Positions 1 through 5,653 of a stretch of DNA of 10,751 nt are shown in pieces. Every line of letters begins with the position of its first letter. The first letter of the stretch is position 1. The stretch comes from Syntrophobacterales bacterium (GTDB lineage: Bacteria > Desulfobacterota > Syntrophorhabdia > Syntrophorhabdales > WCHB1-27), in the NCBI GenBank assembly GCA_017881765.1, contig JADGQN010000124.1, positions 1 to 10,751 of the forward strand, in the 5' to 3' direction. The position numbers and the translations under genes are program-made. The notes beneath the pieces were generated by a model, which was given only the letters and a program-made list of their open reading frames with translations, ran no database searches and had not been told where the DNA came from.

Positions 1-112
1 ACTGACGGCCGCAGCACTTGCGCTCTCCCTCTTTGCGGGAGCCCTGGCAAGCTACTTCATGGGCAGGCTCACATCCCGGATGAAGCCGGTTGATATACTG
101 AGGAAACTGTGA
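1..112 (+). CDS. C-terminal end of a permease, probably FtsX/MacB-type ABC transporter (partial)
   Basis: Only the last 36 codons are present, read from base 2 to a TGA at 110-112. They encode a hydrophobic alanine/leucine-rich segment followed by a basic tail ending RMKPVDILRKL. A last membrane helix followed by a short cytoplasmic tail with a Pro-Val-(Asp/Glu)-x-Leu-Arg pattern is typical of FtsX/MacB-family ABC permeases, which work with an ATPase in lipoprotein release or export. That family assignment rests on this short tail alone. The next gene starts about 70 bases downstream on the same strand, so read-through into the regulator is possible. An unrelated polytopic membrane protein cannot be excluded. 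Confidence 0.5.
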   Translation, partial: LTAAALALSLFAGALASYFMGRLTSRMKPVDILRKL

Positions 113-145
113 ACCGTCTTGCGGAATATAGACTGCATTTCCGGC

Positions 146-174
146 TTGACAAAGGGCACGGATGTGGTTAAACT
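146..174 (+). promoter_or_regulatory. Candidate sigma-70 promoter at the start of the ArsR-type gene
   Basis: A perfect -35 hexamer TTGACA (146-151) is followed, after exactly 17 bases, by TAAACT (169-174), which matches four of six positions of the -10 consensus. Transcription would begin near 181, immediately before the ATG at 182, giving a leaderless or nearly leaderless message. It also lies inside the open frame if the upstream TTG (119) or GTG (164) start is used, so promoter and start choice depend on each other. The match may be chance. Confidence 0.3.
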
Positions 175-181
175 AGTTGCA

Positions 182-604
182 ATGATTCGAAACAAAGAAA
201 AAGCCGTCTCACACGACGCTCAGGCGGACACCAGGATATTTGAACTGCAGGCGGAGATCTGCCAGACGCTGGCGAATCCAAAGAGGCTGCAGATACTCAG
301 CCTGTTGAAGAAAGGGGAACTGGCGGTGGGAGAGATGGTAAAGGCTATGCGCATCGCCAAGGCAAATCTTTCCCAGCACCTTTCCGTCATGAGGCAGAAG
401 GGCATATTGGTTACGAGGCGGGAAGGGACGATGATCTACTACCGTTTGGCCAGACCGAAGATTACCGAGGCATGCGCTATCATGCGCGAAGTCCTGTTGG
501 ACTCACTTGCTGATCAGGAGAAGCTTTCGAAAAGTATACGAGAGGGCAATCAAGCCGTAAAGTCCTCCGGCAAAGAACGAAGAAAGGTCGGAAAACTCGG
601 GTAG
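182..604 (+). CDS. ArsR/SmtB-family winged-helix transcriptional regulator
   Basis: A 140-residue cytoplasmic DNA-binding protein, probably a repressor of the next gene. Residues 23-90 form the ArsR winged helix: a helix with ANPKRLQIL, the recognition helix around ANLSQHLSVMRQKG (61-74), and a beta wing RREGTMIYYRL (79-89). The classical metal-binding CxC of ArsR is absent (ELAVGE at 46-51). The only cysteines are C27 in the first helix and C98 in the C-terminal dimerisation helix, so a two-thiol sensor is possible (inference). The last 25 residues are a basic, probably disordered tail. Start is uncertain: ATG 182 precedes the conserved domain and fits the candidate promoter, but GTG 164 has AAAGGG seven bases upstream and a TTG at 119 is also open. 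The gene ends 85 bases before the polyferredoxin gene, in the same direction. Confidence 0.88.
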   Translation: MIRNKEKAVSHDAQADTRIFELQAEICQTLANPKRLQILSLLKKGELAVGEMVKAMRIAKANLSQHLSVMRQKGILVTRREGTMIYYRLARPKITEACAIMREVLLDSLADQEKLSKSIREGNQAVKSSGKERRKVGKLG

Positions 605-630
605 TGTTGCGCCGCTTCTCTTTTGCGCTA

Positions 631-652
631 TTGTTTACATAATTAGAAACAA
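631..652. repeat. Inverted repeat TTGTTT-N10-AAACAA, candidate operator
   Basis: The arms TTGTTT (631-636) and AAACAA (647-652) are perfect reverse complements separated by 10 AT-rich bases. The centre contains CATAAT (638-643), a five-of-six match to a -10 box, though no good -35 is visible at the right distance. The repeat lies between the ArsR-type gene and the polyferredoxin gene, where an autoregulated ArsR repressor would be expected to bind. A dyad over a -10 element is a normal operator layout, but the sequence is of low complexity and may be chance. Confidence 0.35.
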
Positions 653-670
653 ATAAACAAATAAACAAAA
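647..670. repeat. Three tandem 8-bp repeats (AAACAAAT, AAACAAAT, AAACAAAA)
   Basis: Bases 647-654 and 655-662 are identical AAACAAAT units and 663-670 is AAACAAAA, giving three head-to-tail copies with an 8-bp period. The block ends five bases before the ribosome site of the polyferredoxin gene and shares its first six bases with the right arm of the neighbouring inverted repeat. It could be a multi-copy operator, an unstructured A-rich translation enhancer in the leader, or a slippage-prone phase-variable tract. The sequence does not decide among these. Confidence 0.6.
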
Positions 671-689
671 GGCAAGGAGAGGTTACAAT

Positions 690-1457
690 ATGTCAGGGCT
701 GGGCCATAACGCCGCACAAATGAGAGACGTCGCGCAGGTACAGGAAACGGGGGCCGCTTTCGGCGCGAGCCTTGATGGAAGGAAACAGAGACTCGAACGG
801 GCGCAGGGGGCGAGAACGACCAAGCAGTTCGTCATGGGGACGGGATTCCTCGCTCTGCTGGCTGCGGGGTGGGTCTTCCCTCTTATCGGTTATTTTATCC
901 CCTTGTGCATGCTTCTCGGGATCGGAGTTGCTCTCTTCCGTGGTCGGACGTGGTGCAACTGGCTCTGCCCGAGAGGTTCGTTCGCTGATGCCCTTCTGAA
1001 GAAGGCGAGCCCGGGCCGGAACATACCGGAGGTTTTCCGCTCTTTTCCCTTACGGATCGGCGTAATCACTTTTCTCATGACGATGCTCGCGTACCAGATC
1101 GTGAGATTCTGGCCGGACCCCTATGCAATAGGCGGATTCTTCGTGGTGCTCCTGTCGATCACCACGGGTGTGGGTCTGCTTCTGGGACTGAGCCTCCACC
1201 AGCGCACCTGGTGCTACGTTTGTCCCATCGGAACAATGTCAAGCTGGGTCGGAGTAAAGAGACGGCCGCTGGCAATAACAAGGGAGAGCTGCACAACATG
1301 CAAACTATGCGCGCAGGTCTGCCCGATGCAGCTTGCCCCGCATGAAATGAAGGATGCCGACCGTATGTCGCATTGTGGTGACTGTCTCAAATGCGGCCTT
1401 TGCGCCCAGAGCTGCCCCAAGGGTGCGCTTTCATTCGAAGGGCTGCAGCGGGTTTGA
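690..1457 (+). CDS. Membrane-bound polyferredoxin of the NapH/CcoG/NosR-like type (4Fe-4S)
   Basis: A 255-residue inner-membrane electron-transfer protein. After a 45-residue hydrophilic N-terminus come hydrophobic segments at about 47-83, 121-140 and 146-168. Two CP motifs follow membrane segments, CNWLCP (89-94) and CYVCP (175-179), as in NapH, NosR and CcoG proteins. The C-terminus carries two ferredoxin clusters: C201-x2-C204-x2-C207-x3-C211-P and C232-x2-C235-x2-C238-x3-C242-P, with an extra C229. Such proteins pass electrons between quinols or cytoplasmic donors and periplasmic acceptors; CcoG members reduce copper(II). The start ATG has AGGAGAGG at 675-682. The regulator lies upstream and a Met-rich periplasmic protein 44 bases downstream, so copper or redox handling is plausible but inferred. 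No nap, nos or cco partner genes are visible. Confidence 0.85.
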   Translation: MSGLGHNAAQMRDVAQVQETGAAFGASLDGRKQRLERAQGARTTKQFVMGTGFLALLAAGWVFPLIGYFIPLCMLLGIGVALFRGRTWCNWLCPRGSFADALLKKASPGRNIPEVFRSFPLRIGVITFLMTMLAYQIVRFWPDPYAIGGFFVVLLSITTGVGLLLGLSLHQRTWCYVCPIGTMSSWVGVKRRPLAITRESCTTCKLCAQVCPMQLAPHEMKDADRMSHCGDCLKCGLCAQSCPKGALSFEGLQRV

Positions 1458-1501
1458 GGATAGAGGTTCGTGTAGCAAAATCTTTTCATTGAGGAGGTAG
1501 T

Positions 1502-2131
1502 ATGAAAAAGTGGTACGTGGGTGTTGTTGTTGTGGTTTTTGTTGGGCTTACAAGTCTGGTTTTTGCTCAAGGGCCCGGCTCCGGGGCCGGGAGCCCTCCC
1601 TTCGCGGGCGGTCCGGGAGGTGTGCATGGTCCCGGTAGCATGATGGGCGGCCCATCCGGACATGAAGGGTTTGAGCGCGGGTGGGGACCCGGATCCCATG
1701 GAAAATTTGGTGGCGGAGCGTATCTGGGGCTCTCGAAAGAACAGCTTGACAAGATGCGGGGAATGAGGGACCGGTTTTACAACGAAACCAGGGACCTGAG
1801 ATATGACATGGCGCAGAAGCGGCTTGAAATGCGGAAATTCTTCATGGATCCCAAGACGGATGACGCGACGCTTCTTACGAAGCAGAAAGAGATGAGCGCG
1901 CTGCGGCAGAAGCTTCAGGACAAGATGGCGCAGATGATGATTGAAGGAAGGAAGATTCTCACTCCCGAGCAGCTCCAGAAGCTTGACCGCATGGGTATGG
2001 GGCCTGGCGGCATGGGCTTCGGCATGATGGATGGCCCCATGATGGGTCATGGCGGTTCTGGTCCGATGGGCCATGGCATGAGAGGAGGATGCGGTATGAT
2101 GGGCCGTGGTATGGGGCCGGACGCTTGGTAA
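1502..2131 (+). CDS. Spy/CpxP/ZraP-like periplasmic protein with Met/Gly/His-rich tail
   Basis: A 209-residue exported protein. Residues 1-22 form a clear signal peptide (MKKW, hydrophobic core, cleavage after VFA). A Gly/Pro/His-rich linker (about 23-73) leads into a charged amphipathic helical hairpin (about 76-163) ending with LTPEQLQKL, the LTxxQ signature of the Spy/CpxP/ZraP and heavy-metal-resistance families. The last 46 residues (164-209) contain 12 methionines, two histidines and one cysteine among glycines, which suits binding of soft metals such as Cu(I). Family members are periplasmic stress chaperones or metal-binding sensors. The start ATG is preceded by GAGGAGG. It lies 44 bases after the polyferredoxin gene, probably in one operon. 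The metal specificity is inference. Confidence 0.82.
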   Translation: MKKWYVGVVVVVFVGLTSLVFAQGPGSGAGSPPFAGGPGGVHGPGSMMGGPSGHEGFERGWGPGSHGKFGGGAYLGLSKEQLDKMRGMRDRFYNETRDLRYDMAQKRLEMRKFFMDPKTDDATLLTKQKEMSALRQKLQDKMAQMMIEGRKILTPEQLQKLDRMGMGPGGMGFGMMDGPMMGHGGSGPMGHGMRGGCGMMGRGMGPDAW

Positions 2132-2144
2132 TCCTGTAACTCAG

Positions 2145-2186
2145 ACAAGGACAGGTGCGGACCGCAGTGCTCAGCCCTGTCCTTGT
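2145..2186 (+). terminator. Strong 11-bp hairpin between the Spy-like and secreted-protein genes
   Basis: ACAAGGACAGG (2145-2155) and CCTGTCCTTGT (2176-2186) are perfect 11-bp arms around a 20-base loop. The loop contains a smaller TGCG/CGCA stem (2156-2159 with 2163-2166). It starts 14 bases after the stop codon. No run of T follows, so it is not a textbook intrinsic terminator; it may be an attenuating or RNA-stabilising structure within an operon. The stem itself is certain; the role is not. Confidence 0.5.
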
Positions 2187-2250
2187 ACCATATTATGGAT
2201 TTCTCCAAAAAGAGCTGGAGTGAACGGAAACAATGTAAAGGAGGCAGTTG

Positions 2251-3225
2251 ATGCAACACAGGTGCAAAGGAAAACGCAGTAACGATCATACGAACGAGTC
2301 AATTCGAAAGGCAGTTGTTAAGGCATTGGTTTCCATCGCAATCGTCCTGACCCTTGGGTTCTTCACCCCGATGGTTTCGGCAGCGGCGCCAAGTGCGACC
2401 ATTGAGTATCAGCCGATGACAAGCGACGGGCTTGCCGGCGGCTATCCGTTTGAGGCTTGGGTGGTCTTCGACAAGCCCGCGGACCCGACCGTGCCGGGTT
2501 ATGCTCTGCCGGCCGGCGCGACGTTCCGCTTCACGTTCCCCGAGGCTTTTACACCCCAGCCCGCCGGTCCGCGTCCCGCGGCCGTTCTTCTCTATGGCTG
2601 GCCACAAGGTCCCGCTTCTATACCATTTACGGTAGGGCTCGACCCCAAAGACCCGCGCACGATCGTCCTTAAGCTTACGAAGGCCTTTCCCGCCGGTCCG
2701 CCCGAGCGTCCGGGACTGAAATCGATCCACCTCCGCTGGGGCCCGCTTAACCCGATGCAGGCAGGTGGCTATCCCATCACCATGCAACTCACTGATGCCG
2801 GGCCATTGTCCGGAACAACCCAGGCCATTGCACAGATCACCCCGAAGCCGGTGCCGAACGTGGCGGCCTATGGCCCACTGCATGACGGGCGCAATGAAAA
2901 CTGGCAGCATGTGAAGACTGGCCAGCAGGCGGCACTGCCCATCGATCTTTTGGTTACCCTCCCCGATAAGGCTCGTTCCTTTATATCATTGAGACCCACC
3001 AAAGAGGGAAACTTTGAGATCCTCAGCGACATGGCGCCGATCGGGACGATCACGCGGCGAGGCGCTCCCGTCAACCTCAAGCCGGAACCTTTCGGTCCAG
3101 GCTTTGCGCGTTTAGGTATTGTCCGGTACTACGTTACAGCCGGTTCAGAGCCGGGCGTGGCGCAGATAGAAGCACAGCTGCAGGGTGGCACACGCTACAC
3201 GATCAACGTGATTGTGGAGCGCTGA
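2251..3225 (+). CDS. Secreted protein of unknown function, probably beta-sandwich
   Basis: A 324-residue protein I do not recognise. The N-terminus is a long signal peptide: a basic stretch with a hydrophobic core at about 21-38 and likely cleavage at VSA/AA near residue 44. The mature part has no cysteines, is rich in Pro, Gly and aromatics, and alternates short hydrophobic strands with turns. The last 40 residues (RYYVTAGSEPGVAQIEAQL and a final INVIVER strand) look like an immunoglobulin-like or invasin-like beta domain. ATG 2251 is preferred over TTG 2248 because AGGAGG (2239-2244) then lies six bases away. It follows the Met-rich protein and may be a third envelope component of the same unit, although a strong hairpin separates them. 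Confidence 0.8.
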   Translation: MQHRCKGKRSNDHTNESIRKAVVKALVSIAIVLTLGFFTPMVSAAAPSATIEYQPMTSDGLAGGYPFEAWVVFDKPADPTVPGYALPAGATFRFTFPEAFTPQPAGPRPAAVLLYGWPQGPASIPFTVGLDPKDPRTIVLKLTKAFPAGPPERPGLKSIHLRWGPLNPMQAGGYPITMQLTDAGPLSGTTQAIAQITPKPVPNVAAYGPLHDGRNENWQHVKTGQQAALPIDLLVTLPDKARSFISLRPTKEGNFEILSDMAPIGTITRRGAPVNLKPEPFGPGFARLGIVRYYVTAGSEPGVAQIEAQLQGGTRYTINVIVER

Positions 3226-3435
3226 GCCAAGCACCATAACGGTTGAAATACCGCACTCCGGCCAGGGGTAATGGCTCTCCTGTTGCCTTTGACCGGATGC
3301 TGCTCGACAATCTATTAGACGTGACATGAAAGGCTGGAGGCCCAAAACAAAAAGCCACCTGGTTTTGCGCGTGCGTATTGAACCGCATCGACCTGTTGGT
3401 GTATCATCTCGAATCGGTCGCCAGGAGGTAGCAGG

Positions 3436-4470
3436 ATGTCTAGCCCGATTCGCTTCGAGACCTTTGAAGGCGAGGCCCTTTTTCTCGACCCGAGAAAGGA
3501 TTTTCAGCAAACAAAAGAGAGCTTCCACGCACGCGTCGATCCGCTTACCGGCAGGACGGGCCATTTCTCGCACTTCGGTGCAATAAAGCCGCAGAGGCTC
3601 GATCTCGACTGCTATCGAAGACCTGAGGTTAAAGGATTCTGCCCGTTCTGTCCGGAAGCAAGAGAAAAAGTCACGCCGAAATTCCCGGAACAGGTTATAG
3701 CCGGCGGCAGAGCGAGGAGGAATGAGGCGTTGCTCATTCCTAATCTCTTTCCGTATGACGTGTACAGCGGTGTTACCATAATGGCGGATGAGCACGTTGT
3801 CTCCCTTGAGGGATTGAGCGAAACAAGGCTGACGGACGCATTTGCTCTTGGTGTAGAGTTCTTAAAGAGGGTTGCGGCATTCGATGACGCCCCGCCTTAC
3901 CCCCTCATCACGTGGAACTACATGCCCCCTTCGGGTGGCGGTCTGGTTCATCCACATCAGCAGTGCTTTGCTACAGCGTACCCCGGAAACCAGTACATGG
4001 ACGAATTGCGCGCCTCGCAGCGATTTTACGATGCACATCACATGAACTACTGGAGCGCCCTCGTTGAAGAAGAAGAATGCATCGGGAAACGCCACATAGG
4101 AAGATTGGGCGGCTCCCACTGGCTCGCCTCCTTCGTATCGCTCGGTGTTCTGGGCGAGATCATGTGCGTCTTTCCCGATCTATTCTCTATTCACGATTTT
4201 GAAGAGACGCACTTACATGAGCTGGTCTCGGGACTTCTCAGAATCTTTGCCTTCTATCGGGCCAGTGACATCTATAGTTTCAATGGCGCGCTCTTCTTTG
4301 GACCGTCCGGACAAAACTGCTTCTCGACGCACTTCAGGATCATACCGAGAACTTTCCTGAACACGCGGGACTTTGCACCTGATCCCAACTTCTTTCAGAT
4401 GCTGCTTTCCGAACCGGTGAGCGTTGTCATGCCGGAAGACCTCTGCTGCGGCGTAAAAAACTATTTCTAA
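3436..4470 (+). CDS. Galactose-1-phosphate uridylyltransferase (GalT)-like protein, HIT superfamily
   Basis: A 344-residue cytoplasmic protein, close to the usual GalT length. GalT enzymes exchange a nucleotidyl group between UDP-glucose and galactose-1-phosphate through a histidine-nucleotide intermediate; related enzymes act on ADP-glucose. The motifs are intact: CPFC (69-72) and H120 match the structural zinc ligands, and HPHQQ (172-176) is the active-site histidine motif, with H174 as the expected nucleophile. A second HIT-like half follows, with THFRIIPR (298-305). The start ATG has AGGAGG (3423-3428) seven bases upstream. No galK, galE or galM is adjacent, so the true sugar phosphate substrate is open. 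It is separated from the previous gene by 210 bases in which I see no clear feature. Confidence 0.8.
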   Translation: MSSPIRFETFEGEALFLDPRKDFQQTKESFHARVDPLTGRTGHFSHFGAIKPQRLDLDCYRRPEVKGFCPFCPEAREKVTPKFPEQVIAGGRARRNEALLIPNLFPYDVYSGVTIMADEHVVSLEGLSETRLTDAFALGVEFLKRVAAFDDAPPYPLITWNYMPPSGGGLVHPHQQCFATAYPGNQYMDELRASQRFYDAHHMNYWSALVEEEECIGKRHIGRLGGSHWLASFVSLGVLGEIMCVFPDLFSIHDFEETHLHELVSGLLRIFAFYRASDIYSFNGALFFGPSGQNCFSTHFRIIPRTFLNTRDFAPDPNFFQMLLSEPVSVVMPEDLCCGVKNYF

Positions 4471-4519
4471 TGAGTGGTGATCCTAATGCCATGCCAGAGG
4501 GCTATGCGGGGTTCTGCCC

Positions 4520-4681
4520 TTACTTTGACGGCTCTATTTCGCCTTTCTTCTCTATGGTGTAGCCGCTCGGATAGGTGATGGGTCCAGTGCTCTGCCCCGG
4601 GCCGGGGCCGCAAGAGACTGCGCACGAATAGGTCATGAATGCTATGCCGAGAATCACCAGAAACACCTTGAGCTTCTTCAT
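4520..4681 (-). CDS. Small candidate lipoprotein, 53 residues
   Basis: A short reading frame on the minus strand runs from ATG at 4681 to TAA at 4520. The product begins MKKLKVFLVILGIAFMTYSC, a short basic start and hydrophobic core, followed by AVSC, a reasonable lipobox with C24 as the lipidated residue (C20 is an alternative). The mature part is only about 30 residues: CGPGPGQSTGPITYPSGYT and then a charged GEIEPSK end. GAGGGG lies just before the ATG at suitable distance, and a promoter candidate lies upstream. It would be an outer- or inner-membrane-anchored peptide of unknown function between convergent and divergent neighbours. Coding status rests on signal features, not homology. Confidence 0.6.
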   Translation of the reverse strand: MKKLKVFLVILGIAFMTYSCAVSCGPGPGQSTGPITYPSGYTIEKKGEIEPSK

Positions 4682-4706
4682 GAACCCCTCGTACAAATAC
4701 CGACGT

Positions 4707-4736
4707 ATTTTCGCACGGGCCGTCCCCTGGTGTCAA
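4707..4736 (-). promoter_or_regulatory. Candidate promoter for the small lipoprotein gene
   Basis: Read on the minus strand, TTGACA (4736-4731) is a perfect -35 box. After 18 bases comes GAAAAT (4712-4707), a four-of-six -10 match, about 26 bases before the lipoprotein ATG. It supports an independently transcribed gene but is only a pattern match. Confidence 0.35.
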
Positions 4737-4826
4737 CGATGCGGAGTAGTTAATACTTCCTGAACGTATCATTGTATGGTATGGGTATGAAGAGCGGATA
4801 ACAAAACGTGAAGGAGGTATTGGACG

Positions 4827-5468
4827 ATGACGGAATTTCAGACATGGTACGAAGGGCTGCAGGTGGAGAGGACCATGAAGGCGTTGCGAAAGAATAATTT
4901 TGACGCGCAATTTGTGGCAAAGGCAACGGATGCTGCCGGAGTGATATTTAAGATGATCCCTGACGGAGTGACGGTTGGGGTTGGCGGGTCAATGACCCTG
5001 AACCAGATCGGCTTTTTTGAAGAAGCCGCGAAGCACCCGATCAAGCTCCTGAACCCCTCAGCACAGCAGCTCTCGCCAGAAGAATTTATACGGATGCGTC
5101 GGAAGATCCTGCTGGCGGATGTTTTCCTTTGCAGCAGTAACGCCGTGACCGAAGACGGCAAACTTTACAACATCGACGGCACAGGCAATCGAGTCGGTGC
5201 GATGACGTTCGGGCCTAAGAAGGTGATCCTGGTGTGCGGAGTCAACAAGATCGTCAAAGATGTCACCGAAGCCCACAAAAGGGCCCAGGAGTGGGCGGCG
5301 CCCATGAACGCAAAGAGGCTCGCGTTGAAGACGCCGTGTGCGGAGACCGGGGTCTGTGCTGATTGTGCCTCTCCCCAAAGAATATGCAATGTTTATGTTG
5401 CTATGGCCAAGAAACCTTCACGAACCGATATAACCGTGCTTCTGGTCGGCGAACCATTAGGGCTTTGA
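4827..5468 (+). CDS. LUD-domain (lactate utilisation, LutB/LutC-like) protein
   Basis: A 213-residue cytoplasmic protein of the LUD family (formerly DUF162/DUF1121). The family signatures are GVGGSMTLNQIGF (51-63), CSSNAVTEDGKLYNIDGTGN (102-121) and KKVILVCGVNKIV (131-143). A C-terminal cluster C171-x5-C177-x2-C180-x6-C187 could hold a metal or iron-sulfur centre. LutABC members oxidise L-lactate, but many short stand-alone LUD proteins have no known substrate. Here no lutA or lutB partner is adjacent, so lactate metabolism should not be assumed. The start ATG has AAGGAGG (4811-4817) nine bases upstream, making 4827 firm. It is transcribed away from the small lipoprotein gene. Confidence 0.88.
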   Translation: MTEFQTWYEGLQVERTMKALRKNNFDAQFVAKATDAAGVIFKMIPDGVTVGVGGSMTLNQIGFFEEAAKHPIKLLNPSAQQLSPEEFIRMRRKILLADVFLCSSNAVTEDGKLYNIDGTGNRVGAMTFGPKKVILVCGVNKIVKDVTEAHKRAQEWAAPMNAKRLALKTPCAETGVCADCASPQRICNVYVAMAKKPSRTDITVLLVGEPLGL

Positions 5469-5653
5469 GCCATCGCAACCACCATTTTTCCCGGAGCACC
5501 GTTATGGATCGCCTCTGTTTCGCTCCAGAATTACCCAGGGAACGAGTCTGAGGGAACGTCGGGACTACCCCGGCACCTCTATTCCGGCCTTCCCTGTCCG
5601 ACACATTAGGCACTCTCGCATTGAAAGTGATACAATGACTGGGAGGCCTATTG

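Noticed and set aside
1214..2074. Long minus-strand open frame (286 codons) opposite the polyferredoxin and Spy-like genes
   Set aside because: Its translation is His/Pro/Ser-rich, has no motif or ribosome site, and is the antisense shadow of two well-supported genes with Gly/Met-rich content.
1991..2128. Repeated GGCATGGG-like DNA as a structural repeat or array
   Set aside because: It follows from Gly-Met codon usage in the Met-rich tail; there is no regular period or spacer, so it is neither a CRISPR nor a DNA-level repeat.
4498..4520. AGGGC/GCCCT stem between the GalT-like gene and the small lipoprotein gene as shared terminator
   Set aside because: Five pairs with a 13-base loop and no T run on either strand.
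4467..4910. Minus-strand open frame of 147 codons between the GalT-like and LUD genes
   Set aside because: It overlaps the LUD start, has a His/Arg/Ser-rich unstructured translation, and conflicts with the better-supported small lipoprotein frame on the same strand.
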